The notes below the pieces were generated by a model. That model was given only the letters and a program-made list of their open reading frames with translations, was not told the DNA's origin and searched no databases. The translations under genes and the position numbers were made by a program. Below, one piece after another: positions 1 to 8,468 of a stretch of 64,000 nt of DNA. Source of the stretch: VRUE01 sp963796705 (GTDB lineage: Bacteria > Actinomycetota > Thermoleophilia > Solirubrobacterales > 70-9); assembly GCA_963796705.1 (NCBI GenBank), contig CAWCMK010000004.1, positions 620,001-684,000 on the forward strand. The letters run 5' to 3'. The number at the start of each line of letters is the position of its first letter. The first letter of the stretch is position 1.

Positions 1-903
1 CAGGCCCAGGCCCCGGTCGACGAACCAGTGGAATAGATGTTCGATGCCGCTTTTGAATGCCCCCTCCTGGGCTCCGTCGAAGCTGGTTGTCGCGATCGAG
101 GCGATGACGACGGCGGCCGAGCCGGGCACGGCGGCCGCCCACTTGGTGGCGGCCGAGAGCGGTCGACGGCGGCCGAGACGCCCCCGGCTGACGCCGAAGC
201 AGCCAAGGCGCGAGAGCATCCCGAAGTAAACGGAGAAGATCTCACCCCGCTCGCACCACTCCTCGACCCCGAAGAGAGTCATCATCACCAGCGTGTAGGC
301 GCTGTAGATGAGGGCCGCGACCGCGGCGGCATGGGGTTCGAGACCGACGGAAACGCCGCCGTTTGCGCCGTAGATGATCTCGAGCCAGACAAAGCCCATC
401 AGCCCAATCGCCGCCGGCCAACGCCCAAGCCGCTCCGGGTAACGGAAGTGGGCCGAGCGCTGCCCGGCAAGCAGCCGGAAGCCCCCTCCGAGGGTCCGGC
501 CGATCGCCCGCCAGGGGTTGAACGGCTTGAAGACGTTGCCGAGGAAGACGCTGAACAGCGGAAACCCCAGCCAGGTGGTGACGAAGAGGAAGGTGATCGT
601 GAAGTTGCGATCAGGAGCTTCGGTGCCACGCAGCCCGGCGTAGACGGAGAGGGCGAGGAGGAAGACGCCGAGGGCCCCGCAGATCACCTGCGCCGGCGCC
701 CCGAGCAGGACCCGCGAGAGCCAATCCCGCAGCGGCCGCCAATGTTCGTCCTCAAAGCGGGGCTCCCTCCAGGCCGCGGACAGCGCGAAGAAGGAGATGA
801 TCAGGACGATCGATGCCCCCCAGGCAAATAGCCAGGCCGGGATCGGCAGGTCTTTGCGGGCGACCAGCGCGTGCGCCAGCGGCAGCGCCTGAACCAGGCT
901 CAT
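1..903 (-). CDS. multi-pass membrane protein, 3' end outside window
   Basis: Read on the minus strand from ATG at 903, this frame stays open to the window edge for 301 codons, so the C-terminus is missing. The product starts MSLVQALPLAHALVARKDLP and has at least six hydrophobic segments (about residues 24-42, 71-88, 100-118, 158-172, 190-207 and 250-265). It resembles the actinobacterial integral membrane proteins that databases often label fenitrothion hydrolase; that name is doubtful and no hydrolase motif is visible. Its ATG overlaps the TGA of the preceding small gene (ATGA at 900-903), which indicates translational coupling. The substrate and function are unknown. Confidence 0.75.
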   Translation of the reverse strand, partial: MSLVQALPLAHALVARKDLPIPAWLFAWGASIVLIISFFALSAAWREPRFEDEHWRPLRDWLSRVLLGAPAQVICGALGVFLLALSVYAGLRGTEAPDRNFTITFLFVTTWLGFPLFSVFLGNVFKPFNPWRAIGRTLGGGFRLLAGQRSAHFRYPERLGRWPAAIGLMGFVWLEIIYGANGGVSVGLEPHAAAVAALIYSAYTLVMMTLFGVEEWCERGEIFSVYFGMLSRLGCFGVSRGRLGRRRPLSAATKWAAAVPGSAAVVIASIATTSFDGAQEGAFKSGIEHLFHWFVDRGLGL

Positions 904-1182
904 GGGTTGACCGTCGTTTCGATGATCTCTCCCGTTCCTCCGGCGAGCTCGGCCTCGAGGCGCTCATCGGCCGACGCAAGCGGGCTGCGGGTCACCGCGC
1001 CACCGCTCGCCCTGACGTCCGACAGAACGCCGTATCTGTTCCCACCGATCCCTGCCGCGAACGGGCCGATCACCGGCGCCCTCCCGACCTCAGCCTTGCA
1101 GCTACCCTCATCGGGACTGAGGACGAGGACAGTGGCGGCAACGAATCCCCCGCCGCGAGGGGCGCAAAATATTCGGACTCAT
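900..1182 (-). pseudogene. small exported or membrane protein, apparent frameshift
   Basis: An ATG at 1182 has a good ribosome binding site (AGGGAG, about 7 nt upstream) and opens with a basic N-terminus (MSPNILRPSRR), but its frame stops after 24 codons. Ignoring one base of the five-C run at 1147-1151 joins it to a frame encoding a hydrophobic stretch (FVAATVLVLS) and a further 70 or so residues ending ETTVNP. The second frame has no ATG of its own; its only plausible start is GTG at 1073. It overlaps the next gene by ATGA, as expected of a working operon member. It is either a one-base sequencing error, a recent frameshift, or a shorter protein from GTG 1073. The family is not recognised. 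Confidence 0.45.
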
Positions 1183-1212
1183 AAATCGCTCCCTTGCTCT
1201 CGAGATTGCGGG

Positions 1213-1455
1213 TCAGGGAACGCGAGGTGGCGGCCGCTGGGCGAGGCCGAAGGCAATCAGCAGACCACCGCTGGCGAGGACGGACCGGGGGGCCGGGTCC
1301 CGTCGGCAACGGCGCGGCGGCGCCGGCCTGCTGAGGGGGCCCCGCGAGAACCGCTCGGCGATCCGCACCATCACCTCGCAGCCCGGATAATGACCGAGGA
1401 GCAGTGATCCGAGCAGGAGCGCCAGCGGGATGCACGCGAGAGCGATCTCGAACAT
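1213..1455 (-). CDS. small membrane protein, unknown function
   Basis: An 80-residue product starts MFEIALACIPLALLLGSLLLG, with a clear N-terminal membrane helix (residues 4-21) and a weaker second hydrophobic stretch (about 60-71) separated by an Arg/Pro-rich cytoplasmic-looking loop. It is the first gene of the minus-strand cluster that continues with the frameshifted small gene and the large membrane protein, so it probably works with them. No family is recognised. Confidence 0.55.
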   Translation of the reverse strand: MFEIALACIPLALLLGSLLLGHYPGCEVMVRIAERFSRGPLSRPAPPRRCRRDPAPRSVLASGGLLIAFGLAQRPPPRVP

Positions 1456-1524
1456 CGACGGAGAACCGTATCGCTATTCCTAAATGAGGATTAACGGGCG
1501 GTTCCGCCGCTTCACGGGGCGACG

Positions 1525-2148
1525 CTAAGCGGCCGAAACGCCATCGAGCAGGCGCCAGTTGGCCTCAAGGGCAGCCTCCGCCGCGGCAACCAGGCCCGCC
1601 CCATCGGCGCCCTCGAGGTGCTCCTCGATCAGCGAGCGACCCTGCGCGGCGTGCTCGACGTCCGCCCGCTCGTGAACGCGGAAGTACTCGTTGCCCGGCC
1701 CGTCGCCGATCCCGTAGTGAGCCGCCAACCCCTCGCGCTTGGACTTCGAGATCTCCGGCTGGGCGCTCTCTATCGCGTAGAGGCGAACCAGTTGCGCAGG
1801 CCGGCCATCATCGGTCCTCCAGATGTCGACACAACGCTGCGTCTCCGGCGTCGGCTCGGCCGCAACCTCACCGCCAACCGCCTCGACAAACCCGTCCCAG
1901 AGGGCGATGTGCGCCGCCTCTTCCTCAGCGTGGCGCCGCAGCTCGGCGCGCTTCCCATCGGGAGCTGACTCGGCGATGTCAGCGCTGAGGCGGGCGATCG
2001 CGGCCGCCGCGTGGCGGTATTGGCCCGCGTAGCACTCCAGCTCCTCGCGGCTCAGCTCGCCGGCCGACCAGCGCCGGTAGAAGGGGTGCTCGAGCACGTT
2101 CCAGCGTTCGCGAGCTTTCTCGATCCTCTGCCAGACATCGTCGCTCAC
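1525..2148 (-). CDS. TenA/PqqC-like heme-oxygenase-fold protein
   Basis: The product has 207 residues and starts at GTG 2148, preceded by GGAGGGTGC. The frame runs further upstream, but that part has no homologous look and overlaps the divergent neighbour. The sequence is all-helical, with HAEEEAAHIALWDGF near residue 75 and VHERADVEHA near 160. This is the pattern of the heme-oxygenase-like superfamily (iron-containing redox enzymes, PqqC and CADD relatives), in which Glu and His residues of these helices can bind a di-iron centre. The substrate cannot be deduced. The divergent neighbour is a thioredoxin-fold protein with only 51 bases between the starts, so a shared promoter region is likely. 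Confidence 0.75.
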   Translation of the reverse strand: MSDDVWQRIEKARERWNVLEHPFYRRWSAGELSREELECYAGQYRHAAAAIARLSADIAESAPDGKRAELRRHAEEEAAHIALWDGFVEAVGGEVAAEPTPETQRCVDIWRTDDGRPAQLVRLYAIESAQPEISKSKREGLAAHYGIGDGPGNEYFRVHERADVEHAAQGRSLIEEHLEGADGAGLVAAAEAALEANWRLLDGVSAA

Positions 2149-2199
2149 CGCACCCTCCTTGGCTTCGCTTGACCGGGAGGGCCAGGATAACGTCCCCCC

Positions 2200-3021
2200 G
2201 TGCGCCCCGAGCGAGACAACATTGGCGCCCCCGAGCTGCCGCGGGGAATCCCCTGGATCGGTGAGGAGCCGCGCTCGATGCCGACCCTGACCGCCGCCGG
2301 GCCGGTCCTCGTCCATTTCATCGACTTCGCCCAGCTGAACAGCGTCAGAACGATGCCCTACCTGATCGAGTGGGACCGCCGCTACCGCGAGGCCGGGCTG
2401 AGCACGATCGCGGTCCAGGCGCCGCGCTTTGCCTTCGGCGCGGACCGTCGGGCCGTCTCGAGCGGGTTGGAACGCCTGGGGGTCGGGTTCCCGGTCGCAA
2501 TCGACGAGACGCGCGCCCTCTGGCACGCTTACGGTTGCGAGGGTTGGCCCAGCCTCTTCCTCTGGAGCCTGGGCGGCGCCTTGTCATGGTTCCACTTTGG
2601 CGAGGGCGAATACGCCGCCACGGAGGAGGCGATCCAGGGCGAGCTGCGCGAGCTCGACGCGCTGCGCGAGCTGCGCGCTCCAATCGAGCCGCTGCGTGCC
2701 AGCGATGCTCCCGGTGCCCGGGTGATGGCGCCCAGTCCCGAGCTCTTTGCGGGCGGCTCCTGGGAGCGGCCCTGGACGGCGGGTACAGACGGCGAGGAGC
2801 TGGTTGTCCCCTACGAGGCCGGGGAAGCCTGGGCGACGGTCGAGGGCGACGGTGAGATCACCGTGACGCTCGACGGAGAGGCGGTCGGGACCGTCGCGAT
2901 CGCCGGGCCTGGCCTGTATCCGTTGACGGCGCATCGGCGCCACGAGCAGCACGAGCTCGTGCTGCGGCCCTCCCCCGGCCTGCGGCTCTGGTCGGTCAGC
3001 TTCGCCGCCGGTGTGCCTTAG
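2200..3021 (+). CDS. thioredoxin-fold protein without CXXC, DipZ-type C-terminal domain
   Basis: The product has 273 residues from GTG 2200. Residues 1-150 look like a redoxin/TlpA domain (APELP, WIGEEP, a VLVHFIDF strand, then GWPSLFLW where family members have the cis-Pro loop). The usual CXXC position reads LNSV, so no thiol-disulfide chemistry is expected there. Residues about 175-273 match the beta-sandwich tail of DipZ-like proteins (GSWERPWTAGTDGEELVVPY). No signal peptide is visible, so it is probably cytoplasmic. The role may be structural or ligand-binding. It ends 11 bases before the convergent ispH gene. Confidence 0.75.
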   Translation: MRPERDNIGAPELPRGIPWIGEEPRSMPTLTAAGPVLVHFIDFAQLNSVRTMPYLIEWDRRYREAGLSTIAVQAPRFAFGADRRAVSSGLERLGVGFPVAIDETRALWHAYGCEGWPSLFLWSLGGALSWFHFGEGEYAATEEAIQGELRELDALRELRAPIEPLRASDAPGARVMAPSPELFAGGSWERPWTAGTDGEELVVPYEAGEAWATVEGDGEITVTLDGEAVGTVAIAGPGLYPLTAHRRHEQHELVLRPSPGLRLWSVSFAAGVP

Positions 3022-3031
3022 AGCGTGGGGT

Positions 3032-4000
3032 TCATGCCCGCGCGGAGAGCTCCTCGCGGATTTCCTTGGGGAGCATGAAACGCACATCCTCGTGAACCGT
3101 GCGCAGCTCCGAGACCTCCTCGGCGCCACGCTCGCGGAAGGACTCGACCAGGGCCTCGACCAACTCCTCGGGCGCGCTTGCTCCGGAGGTGATACCGACC
3201 GTCTCGACACCCTCGAGCCACTCCTCGCGAACCTGCGCATGATGGTCGATCAGGTGCGAGGCGGCACCGTGCTCGCGCGCCACCTCGACCAGGCGGTTCG
3301 AGTTGGATGAGTTTGTCGATCCGATCACGAGCACGAGCTCACACTCGCGCGCCAGCTGCTTGACGGCGATCTGGCGGTTGGTCGTCGCGTAGCAGATGTC
3401 GTCTGACTTGGAGCTGACGATCGCCGGGAACTTGGCCCGCAGGGCGGCGATGATCTCCGCGGTCTCGTCGACCGAGAGCGTCGTCTGGGTGATGAAGGCG
3501 ACCCGCCCCGGATCACTTACCCGGAGGTCGGCGACCTCCTCGACGGTCTGCACGAGGATGATGCTGTCGGGAGCCTCGCCGGTTGTGCCTTCAACCTCCT
3601 CGTGGCCCTCGTGTCCGATCATCACGATCGTGTAGCCGTTTGCCGCAAAGCGCCGCGCGGAGACGTGGACCTTGGTCACCAGCGGACAGGTCGCGTCGAT
3701 CGTCCGCAGCCTTCGGGCGGCCGCGTTCTCGTGCACGGCCGGCGCGACCCCGTGGGCAGAGAAGACGACCATCTCGCCCGCTGGCACCTCGGTCTCCTCC
3801 TCGACGAAGATCGCCCCCCGCTTGGCGAGTTCCTCGACCACGTGCTTGTTATGGACGATCTCCTTGCGCACGTAGACCGGCGCGCCGTAGAGGTCGAGGG
3901 CGCGCTCGACGGTCTGCACCGCGCGATCGACGCCGGCGCAGTAGCCGCGGGGGGCGGCAAGCAAGACGCGCCTCGGGACGGCTGTTGGTGCGATTGCCAT
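3032..4000 (-). CDS. ispH: 4-hydroxy-3-methylbut-2-enyl diphosphate reductase
   Basis: IspH catalyses the last step of the MEP isoprenoid pathway, reducing HMBPP to IPP and DMAPP with a [4Fe-4S] cluster in the cytoplasm. The 322-residue product is of normal length. The three cluster cysteines are C21 (PRGYCAGV), C105 (DATCPLV) and C203 (DDICYATTNRQ). Conserved HNKHVVEEL (50-58), SAHGV (81-85), GHEGHEEVEGT (129-139) and the proton-donor region TQTTLS (171-176) are present. It appears to be transcribed alone, divergently from the wax ester synthase gene. The start ATG 4000 is 60 bases from that gene's start. Confidence 0.97.
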   Translation of the reverse strand: MAIAPTAVPRRVLLAAPRGYCAGVDRAVQTVERALDLYGAPVYVRKEIVHNKHVVEELAKRGAIFVEEETEVPAGEMVVFSAHGVAPAVHENAAARRLRTIDATCPLVTKVHVSARRFAANGYTIVMIGHEGHEEVEGTTGEAPDSIILVQTVEEVADLRVSDPGRVAFITQTTLSVDETAEIIAALRAKFPAIVSSKSDDICYATTNRQIAVKQLARECELVLVIGSTNSSNSNRLVEVAREHGAASHLIDHHAQVREEWLEGVETVGITSGASAPEELVEALVESFRERGAEEVSELRTVHEDVRFMLPKEIREELSARA

Positions 4001-4059
4001 GGCAGCAGAGTAGCGACGCAGCTAGCCTTGCCGTGTGAATTGCGATCGTCTGAACTGAG

Positions 4060-5472
4060 ATGGGAACCGAGGGAAAGCACCTGGACAGGCTGACGGCCGT
4101 CGACGCCTCGTTCCTGACGAACGAGTCCTCATCGAGCCATATGCACGTCGGCGCGATCCTGCTCTTCGAGGGACCGCCTCCGCTCTACGTCGATTTGGTC
4201 GAGCATGTGCGCGGGCGTCTCAACCAGGTGCCGCGCTTTCGCCAGCGGATAGTTGTGCCGCCCCTGGAGGCCGGGCGGCCGCTGTGGGCCGACGACGTCA
4301 ACTTCAACCTCACCTACCACATCCGCCACACCGCGCTGCCCGAGCCCGGCGGCGAGGAGGAGCTCAAGCGGCTCGCCGGACGGGTTTTCTCCCAGCAGCT
4401 CGATCGATCGAAGCCACTCTGGGAGCTGTGGCTGGTCCAGGGGCTCGAGCGCGACCGCTTTGCGATCCTGACCAAGACCCACCACGCGATGGTCGATGGG
4501 ATCTCCGGGGTCGACATCGGCACCGTGCTCTTCGATCTGGAGCCGTTACCGACGCCTTCCCCGGTCAGGGACGACTGGGTGCCGCGACCCGAGCCGAAGA
4601 CCTCGACGCTGCTCGAGCGGGCAGCCAAGGACGCCGCCCAGACGCCCCTGAAGCTCGCCGGCCGGGCGACGGCGGCTGTGAGGAGGCCCGAGGCGACCGC
4701 TCGCCGTGTGGTCGAGGCGATCGAGGGTCTCGGGCAGGTGGTCGGCGCCTTTGCCGATCCGGCTCCGGACGTTCCCCTCAACCAGCCGATCGGCCCGCAC
4801 CGGCGTTTCGTCTGGGCCCGCTCTGAGCTCGACACCTTCAAACGCATCAAGGATGCGCTCGGGGGGACGGTCAACGACGTGGTCCTCGCGGTCGTCACCG
4901 GCGCTCTTCGCGACTGGTTGCACGGTCGCGGCATCCGCACCGAGGGTCTCGAGCTGCGGGCCCTGGTGCCGGTCTCGATCCGCAGCGAGGACGAGCGCGG
5001 CAACCTCGGCAACCGGATCGCACTGATGCGAGGGCCGCTGCCGGTCTACGTCGAGGACCCCGTGAGGCGGCTGCGCGTCGTGACCGAGGCGATGGAGGGA
5101 CTGAAGCGCTCAAAACAGGCGCTCGGCGCGGAGGTGATCTCACGTTTCAACGACTTCGCCCCGCCGACGCTGCTGGCACAGGCCTCGCGGATCAACTTCT
5201 CGACCCGCCTCTTCAACCTGATCGTCACCAACGTGCCCGGGCCGCAGGTGCCGCTCTACGTGCTCGGCCGCGAAATGCAAGAGGTCTTCCCGATCGCCTT
5301 CCTGCCGCAGAGTCACGCACTGGCGATCGCGATCATGAGCTATAACGGCCGCATCGGCTTCGGTCTGCTGGCCGACTTCGACACGCTCGAGGACGTCGCC
5401 GGGATCGCCGCCGGGATCGACTCCTCCCTGGCGGAGCTCGAGGCGGCGGCCGCAGCCGCCGCAGCGGCCTGA
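4060..5472 (+). CDS. wax ester synthase / diacylglycerol acyltransferase
   Basis: The 470-residue product belongs to the bacterial WS/DGAT family, which esterifies acyl-CoA to diacylglycerol or fatty alcohols to make storage lipid. The catalytic HHxxxDG motif is HHAMVDG at 141-147. The N-terminal LTAVDASFL and the C-terminal block with FNLIVTNVPGPQ and SYNGRIGFGLLAD are typical of the family. The protein ends in a run of alanines, probably a flexible tail. It fits the acyl-CoA metabolism genes elsewhere in the window. The next gene, an FxsA-like protein, begins 25 bases downstream and may be co-transcribed. Confidence 0.93.
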   Translation: MGTEGKHLDRLTAVDASFLTNESSSSHMHVGAILLFEGPPPLYVDLVEHVRGRLNQVPRFRQRIVVPPLEAGRPLWADDVNFNLTYHIRHTALPEPGGEEELKRLAGRVFSQQLDRSKPLWELWLVQGLERDRFAILTKTHHAMVDGISGVDIGTVLFDLEPLPTPSPVRDDWVPRPEPKTSTLLERAAKDAAQTPLKLAGRATAAVRRPEATARRVVEAIEGLGQVVGAFADPAPDVPLNQPIGPHRRFVWARSELDTFKRIKDALGGTVNDVVLAVVTGALRDWLHGRGIRTEGLELRALVPVSIRSEDERGNLGNRIALMRGPLPVYVEDPVRRLRVVTEAMEGLKRSKQALGAEVISRFNDFAPPTLLAQASRINFSTRLFNLIVTNVPGPQVPLYVLGREMQEVFPIAFLPQSHALAIAIMSYNGRIGFGLLADFDTLEDVAGIAAGIDSSLAELEAAAAAAAAA

Positions 5473-5497
5473 GGCAGCCCCTCTCTAGGCTTTTCCC

Positions 5498-5980
5498 ATG
5501 GCCTTCCTGGTTCTCCTGTTCATCGTCGTCCCGATCGTCGAGATCTACGTGATCATCCAGGTCGGCGAACTGATCGGACTCTGGCCGACGGTCGGGTTGC
5601 TTTTGGCGGACGCGCTGCTCGGCTCGATGCTGCTGCGCCACCAGGGGCGCGGCGCCTGGCGGCGTTTCAACCTGGCGATCGCCCAACGACGCTTCCCCGG
5701 CAGAGAGGTCGCCGACGGCCTACTGATCGCAATCGGCGCCACCCTCCTGCTGACACCAGGGTTCCTCACCGACATCGTCGGCGCGGTCTTTCTGATCCCA
5801 CCGACACGGGCCCTCGTGCGGAGCGCGCTTCGCGGCTGGGCGAGGCGCCGGTTCGTGGTCCTCGGTGGACCCGCGGGGGGTGCCTATGCTCCGCCGAGCA
5901 ACGGGACACCGGGCGCTGCCTATGACTTCGAGGGGACCGCGGAGGAGGTCTCCGGCGATGAGCCCCAGCTACCGGGCTAG
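5498..5980 (+). CDS. FxsA family membrane protein
   Basis: A 160-residue membrane protein starts MAFLVLLFIVVPIVEIYVII. It has the FxsA layout: an N-terminal helix with the PIVEI motif, GLWPTVGLLLADALLGSMLLRHQG (a second helix and a conserved RxQG turn), and LLLTPGFLTDIVG, the most conserved part of the family. FxsA of E. coli reduces exclusion of phage T7 by the F plasmid, but the physiological role is unknown. The C-terminal 45 residues are Gly/Pro-rich and cytoplasmic. Its stop overlaps the stop of the convergent small membrane protein (5977-5980). Confidence 0.88.
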   Translation: MAFLVLLFIVVPIVEIYVIIQVGELIGLWPTVGLLLADALLGSMLLRHQGRGAWRRFNLAIAQRRFPGREVADGLLIAIGATLLLTPGFLTDIVGAVFLIPPTRALVRSALRGWARRRFVVLGGPAGGAYAPPSNGTPGAAYDFEGTAEEVSGDEPQLPG

Positions 5981-6216
5981 CCGCGCCGAGGCGGCCGCCG
6001 ACGCCGACGCGGGCGCCGTCGGCGCCGCACGAGGACTTCTACTCCAATCCAGGCCATCAGCAACAGGAGTGAGACCAGGGCGATGAAGCCAACGACACCG
6101 ATTCCCGCGCTCAGGAGGATCACAACGACAGCGATCAGCAGCCCGGCGAGCAGGTCGGCGAGCAGCGATCGACGCGCCCTGGCGGCCGGGGTGACGTTGC
6201 GTGGCAGCCTCACCAC
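5977..6216 (-). CDS. small membrane protein with Arg-rich tail
   Basis: A 79-residue protein from GTG 6216 has two hydrophobic helices (about residues 22-42 and 44-62) and a strongly basic C-terminus of about 14 arginines. Its GTG overlaps the TGA of the upstream glycosidase gene, so translation is probably coupled. The basic tail faces the cytoplasm by the positive-inside rule and could contact nucleic acid or membrane lipid. No family is recognised. Confidence 0.65.
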   Translation of the reverse strand: MVRLPRNVTPAARARRSLLADLLAGLLIAVVVILLSAGIGVVGFIALVSLLLLMAWIGVEVLVRRRRRPRRRRRPPRRG

Positions 6217-7355
6217 GGCTGCCCCTTTCTCAGGTAGACGGCGAAGAAGTCGCGTTCGTCCGGCACCAGATAGCGTTCGGGCGAGCGGAACATTTCGGGC
6301 AGCAGATTGCTGGGTTCGGTCGCGCCCGGGCGCCGGTAGCTAATGAAGCTCGTCCAGTCTTCGTTGATGTCAAGCTCGAGGGCCCGCACCGCGCCCGCCT
6401 CCTTGAGGACCTTGGCGAGGGATTCGACGGTTTGGTAGTTCGCGGCCGCGTAGAGCAGGTTGCCGTGGCTGTCGATGCCAAGGCCCGAGCGCCAGACCCG
6501 CACGGCGTTGTTGACCGTTTCTCCCCATTCGGGTCCGTCGCTGAGGTTTGGGTTGAGCCTCCCCTTGTAGATGATCGGCGGCAGGTTCTGCTTGGCGAAC
6601 CAGATGTTTCGGGGCGCACCCGAGCCATCGTGCCAGCGGACGATGTTGATCCGCCCGTCGCGGTACTCGACAATCGTCGCGATGCCGTTGACCATCGTTT
6701 GCTTGAGCTTCCCGCGATAGATCAGGCCGGCGTTCGAGGTTTCCAGCGGGAAGCCGCCGTTGAAGGTTGCGACGAGCCGCCGGCGCAGCGATCGCGGGAC
6801 TTCCCCGGAGCCACGGTGGGGCAGCGGTTCCGGCGGCTCGGCCAGGCCGGGAACGTATTCCAGGTGGGTTCGCTGCGAATCGATCCAGGCGACGCCGGCG
6901 ACAAAGCGAGGGTATTCGGGGTCGCTCCGAAACGTCGTCAGCAGAACCGGCGGGCGCCTGCCAGCGTGGCGGCCGGCCGGCTGCCAGACGCCCTCCCCGT
7001 GGAGCGCGGGCTTGATCAGGGGCTTGACGCTTGCCGGACGATAGGCGGGCGCCCGGTTGGGGCTGGAGGCAACGCCCACCGGGGGCAGCGATTTCAGAGG
7101 TGCACCGCCCTTTTCGGGGGCGGTCAGGGTGTAGTAGACGTTCTCGATTTCCGAGACGAGCGCGTTGCCACCATTGCGCCGCAACCACTCGACGCTCGAG
7201 ACACCCAGACCGACATTGTGCTTTTCGCTCATCGTCGGTACATAGGAGGTTGCGGCGGCCAGGAGGCAGGCGATCGTCGCAATCAGCAAGATTCGCCTTG
7301 CCCGCCGCCAGGCAGGGATCGTTCGGTAGCCGTGCCCAGTCTGCGCGGTCGCCAT
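6210..7355 (-). CDS. exported phosphodiester glycosidase family protein (NAGPA/DUF2233)
   Basis: The 381-residue product from ATG 7355 has an N-terminal membrane anchor (RRILLIATIACLLAAATSYV, residues about 20-39) and then an extracellular domain of the NAGPA/DUF2233 type. Supporting motifs are ATFNGGFP, NAGLIYRGK, NNAVRVWRSGLGIDSHGNLL and LELDINEDWTSF. In relatives this domain hydrolyses the bond between a phosphate and GlcNAc or acts on related cell-surface glycans. The longer reading frame up to 7541 is rejected because it crosses the divergent lipoprotein gene. Only 34 bases separate the two starts. Confidence 0.85.
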   Translation of the reverse strand: MATAQTGHGYRTIPAWRRARRILLIATIACLLAAATSYVPTMSEKHNVGLGVSSVEWLRRNGGNALVSEIENVYYTLTAPEKGGAPLKSLPPVGVASSPNRAPAYRPASVKPLIKPALHGEGVWQPAGRHAGRRPPVLLTTFRSDPEYPRFVAGVAWIDSQRTHLEYVPGLAEPPEPLPHRGSGEVPRSLRRRLVATFNGGFPLETSNAGLIYRGKLKQTMVNGIATIVEYRDGRINIVRWHDGSGAPRNIWFAKQNLPPIIYKGRLNPNLSDGPEWGETVNNAVRVWRSGLGIDSHGNLLYAAANYQTVESLAKVLKEAGAVRALELDINEDWTSFISYRRPGATEPSNLLPEMFRSPERYLVPDERDFFAVYLRKGQPW

Positions 7356-7389
7356 TCGCTTAGAGCTACTCCTGTGAGATGAACCCGAG

Positions 7390-8181
7390 ATGAGAAGGAT
7401 GACACTGCTCTGCGGTCTGGCGCTGGCCTTGGTGGGGTCTGGATGCGGCGGCGGTGAGCTCGCCTCGAAGATCGGGAACCACAACCCTCTGACGATGAGC
7501 ACCCAGCCACCGGCGCCGGGGGGCCCGAAGGCCGCCGCCAAGTCCGTGAACCTGCGTGCCGAGGACTTCCCCTACCTGCGGCAGCGCGGCCGCGAACCCA
7601 ACTCGGACGCCGATCGCAAGAGCCAGGAGGAATTCGAAGCCTGCGTCGGAGAGAAGCACCCAAAGAGCGAGCTCGCGGGCGCCAACTCCCCCAGCTTCAC
7701 CGGCACCCTCGGCGGCGAGCTGCTCGAATTCGGCTCCAACACGGAAGTCTTCGCAAGCAGCGCCGACGCGGCCCGAATCGCAGTCATCCTGCGCGGTCAT
7801 CGGGTCTTCGCCTGCCTCGAGCGGCTTCTTGAACCGGCCCTGGAACGCGACGAAGCAACTGGCCAGCTCGAACTCGTCTCCGCCAGGGCCGTGCGACTCC
7901 CCACCCCCGCCCCCTCCGTGGCGGGCAGCTTCGGCTACCGGATCAGCGCCACCGTCGCGCCGGTACCCGAATCGAGGCAACTGACCGCCTACGCGAGCGG
8001 CCCGACGCCAGAGGGGCCGACCTTGACCGTCTACCTGGACATCCTCGACTTCGTCTCAGGACCCATCAGCGTCGAGCTCAGCGCGACCGGCGGGCCCCGT
8101 CCCGTTCCCCGTCCCCTCGAGCGCAACCTGTTGAAGCTGCTGCGGTCGCGGGCCGAAACCGCAGCGGGAGGGCTGCGATAG
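7390..8181 (+). CDS. secreted lipoprotein, unknown function
   Basis: The 263-residue product has a lipoprotein signal peptide (MRRMTLLCGLALALVGSGCG) with the lipobox cysteine at residue 19. Mature residues include an AEDFPYLRQRG segment and a mixed alpha/beta region reminiscent of the extracellular ligand-sensing domains of actinobacterial lipoproteins, but no family is certain. It is divergent from the glycosidase gene, and the two may act together at the cell surface. The truncated transporter gene starts 29 bases downstream. Confidence 0.75.
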   Translation: MRRMTLLCGLALALVGSGCGGGELASKIGNHNPLTMSTQPPAPGGPKAAAKSVNLRAEDFPYLRQRGREPNSDADRKSQEEFEACVGEKHPKSELAGANSPSFTGTLGGELLEFGSNTEVFASSADAARIAVILRGHRVFACLERLLEPALERDEATGQLELVSARAVRLPTPAPSVAGSFGYRISATVAPVPESRQLTAYASGPTPEGPTLTVYLDILDFVSGPISVELSATGGPRPVPRPLERNLLKLLRSRAETAAGGLR

Positions 8182-8209
8182 GCATCCCGGACAGGGTCGG
8201 AGGGGCACC

Positions 8210-8468
8210 ATGTGGCCTGCGCTTAGGCGCAGAGCACCGGCCCAGGAGCGAAAGAGCGCGGTCTTGGCGATCATCCTCGCCAGCTACTTGATGATCGTGC
8301 TCGACATTTCGATCACGATCACGGCGCTGCCGAAGATCCACAGCAGTCTCGGCTTTTCGGCGACCGGGCTTTCGTGGGTGCAGAACGCCTACACCCTCGC
8401 CTTTGGCGGCTTACTCCTACTCGGCGCTCGTGCCGGCGACATCCTTGGCCGCCGCCGCATGTTCAAAT
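8210..8468 (+). pseudogene. truncated EmrB/QacA-type MFS transporter
   Basis: The frame has a normal ribosome binding site (GGAGG) and start, and encodes the first 86 residues of a 14-helix drug:proton antiporter. The first helix carries the motif LDISITITALPKIHSSLG and is followed by LSWVQNAYTLAFGGLLLLG and the cytoplasmic loop motif GDILGRRRMF. Homology ends exactly where the 83-bp repeat begins (8466). The frame then reads a few foreign codons and stops at 8482. Family members have about 450-550 residues, so this is a clear 3' truncation caused by the rearrangement that brought in the repeat. Confidence 0.9.

Noticed and set aside
37..831. Plus-strand open frame of 264 codons
   Set aside because: It is charged, low-complexity sequence antisense to a membrane protein with clear hydrophobic helices; the minus-strand frame is the gene.
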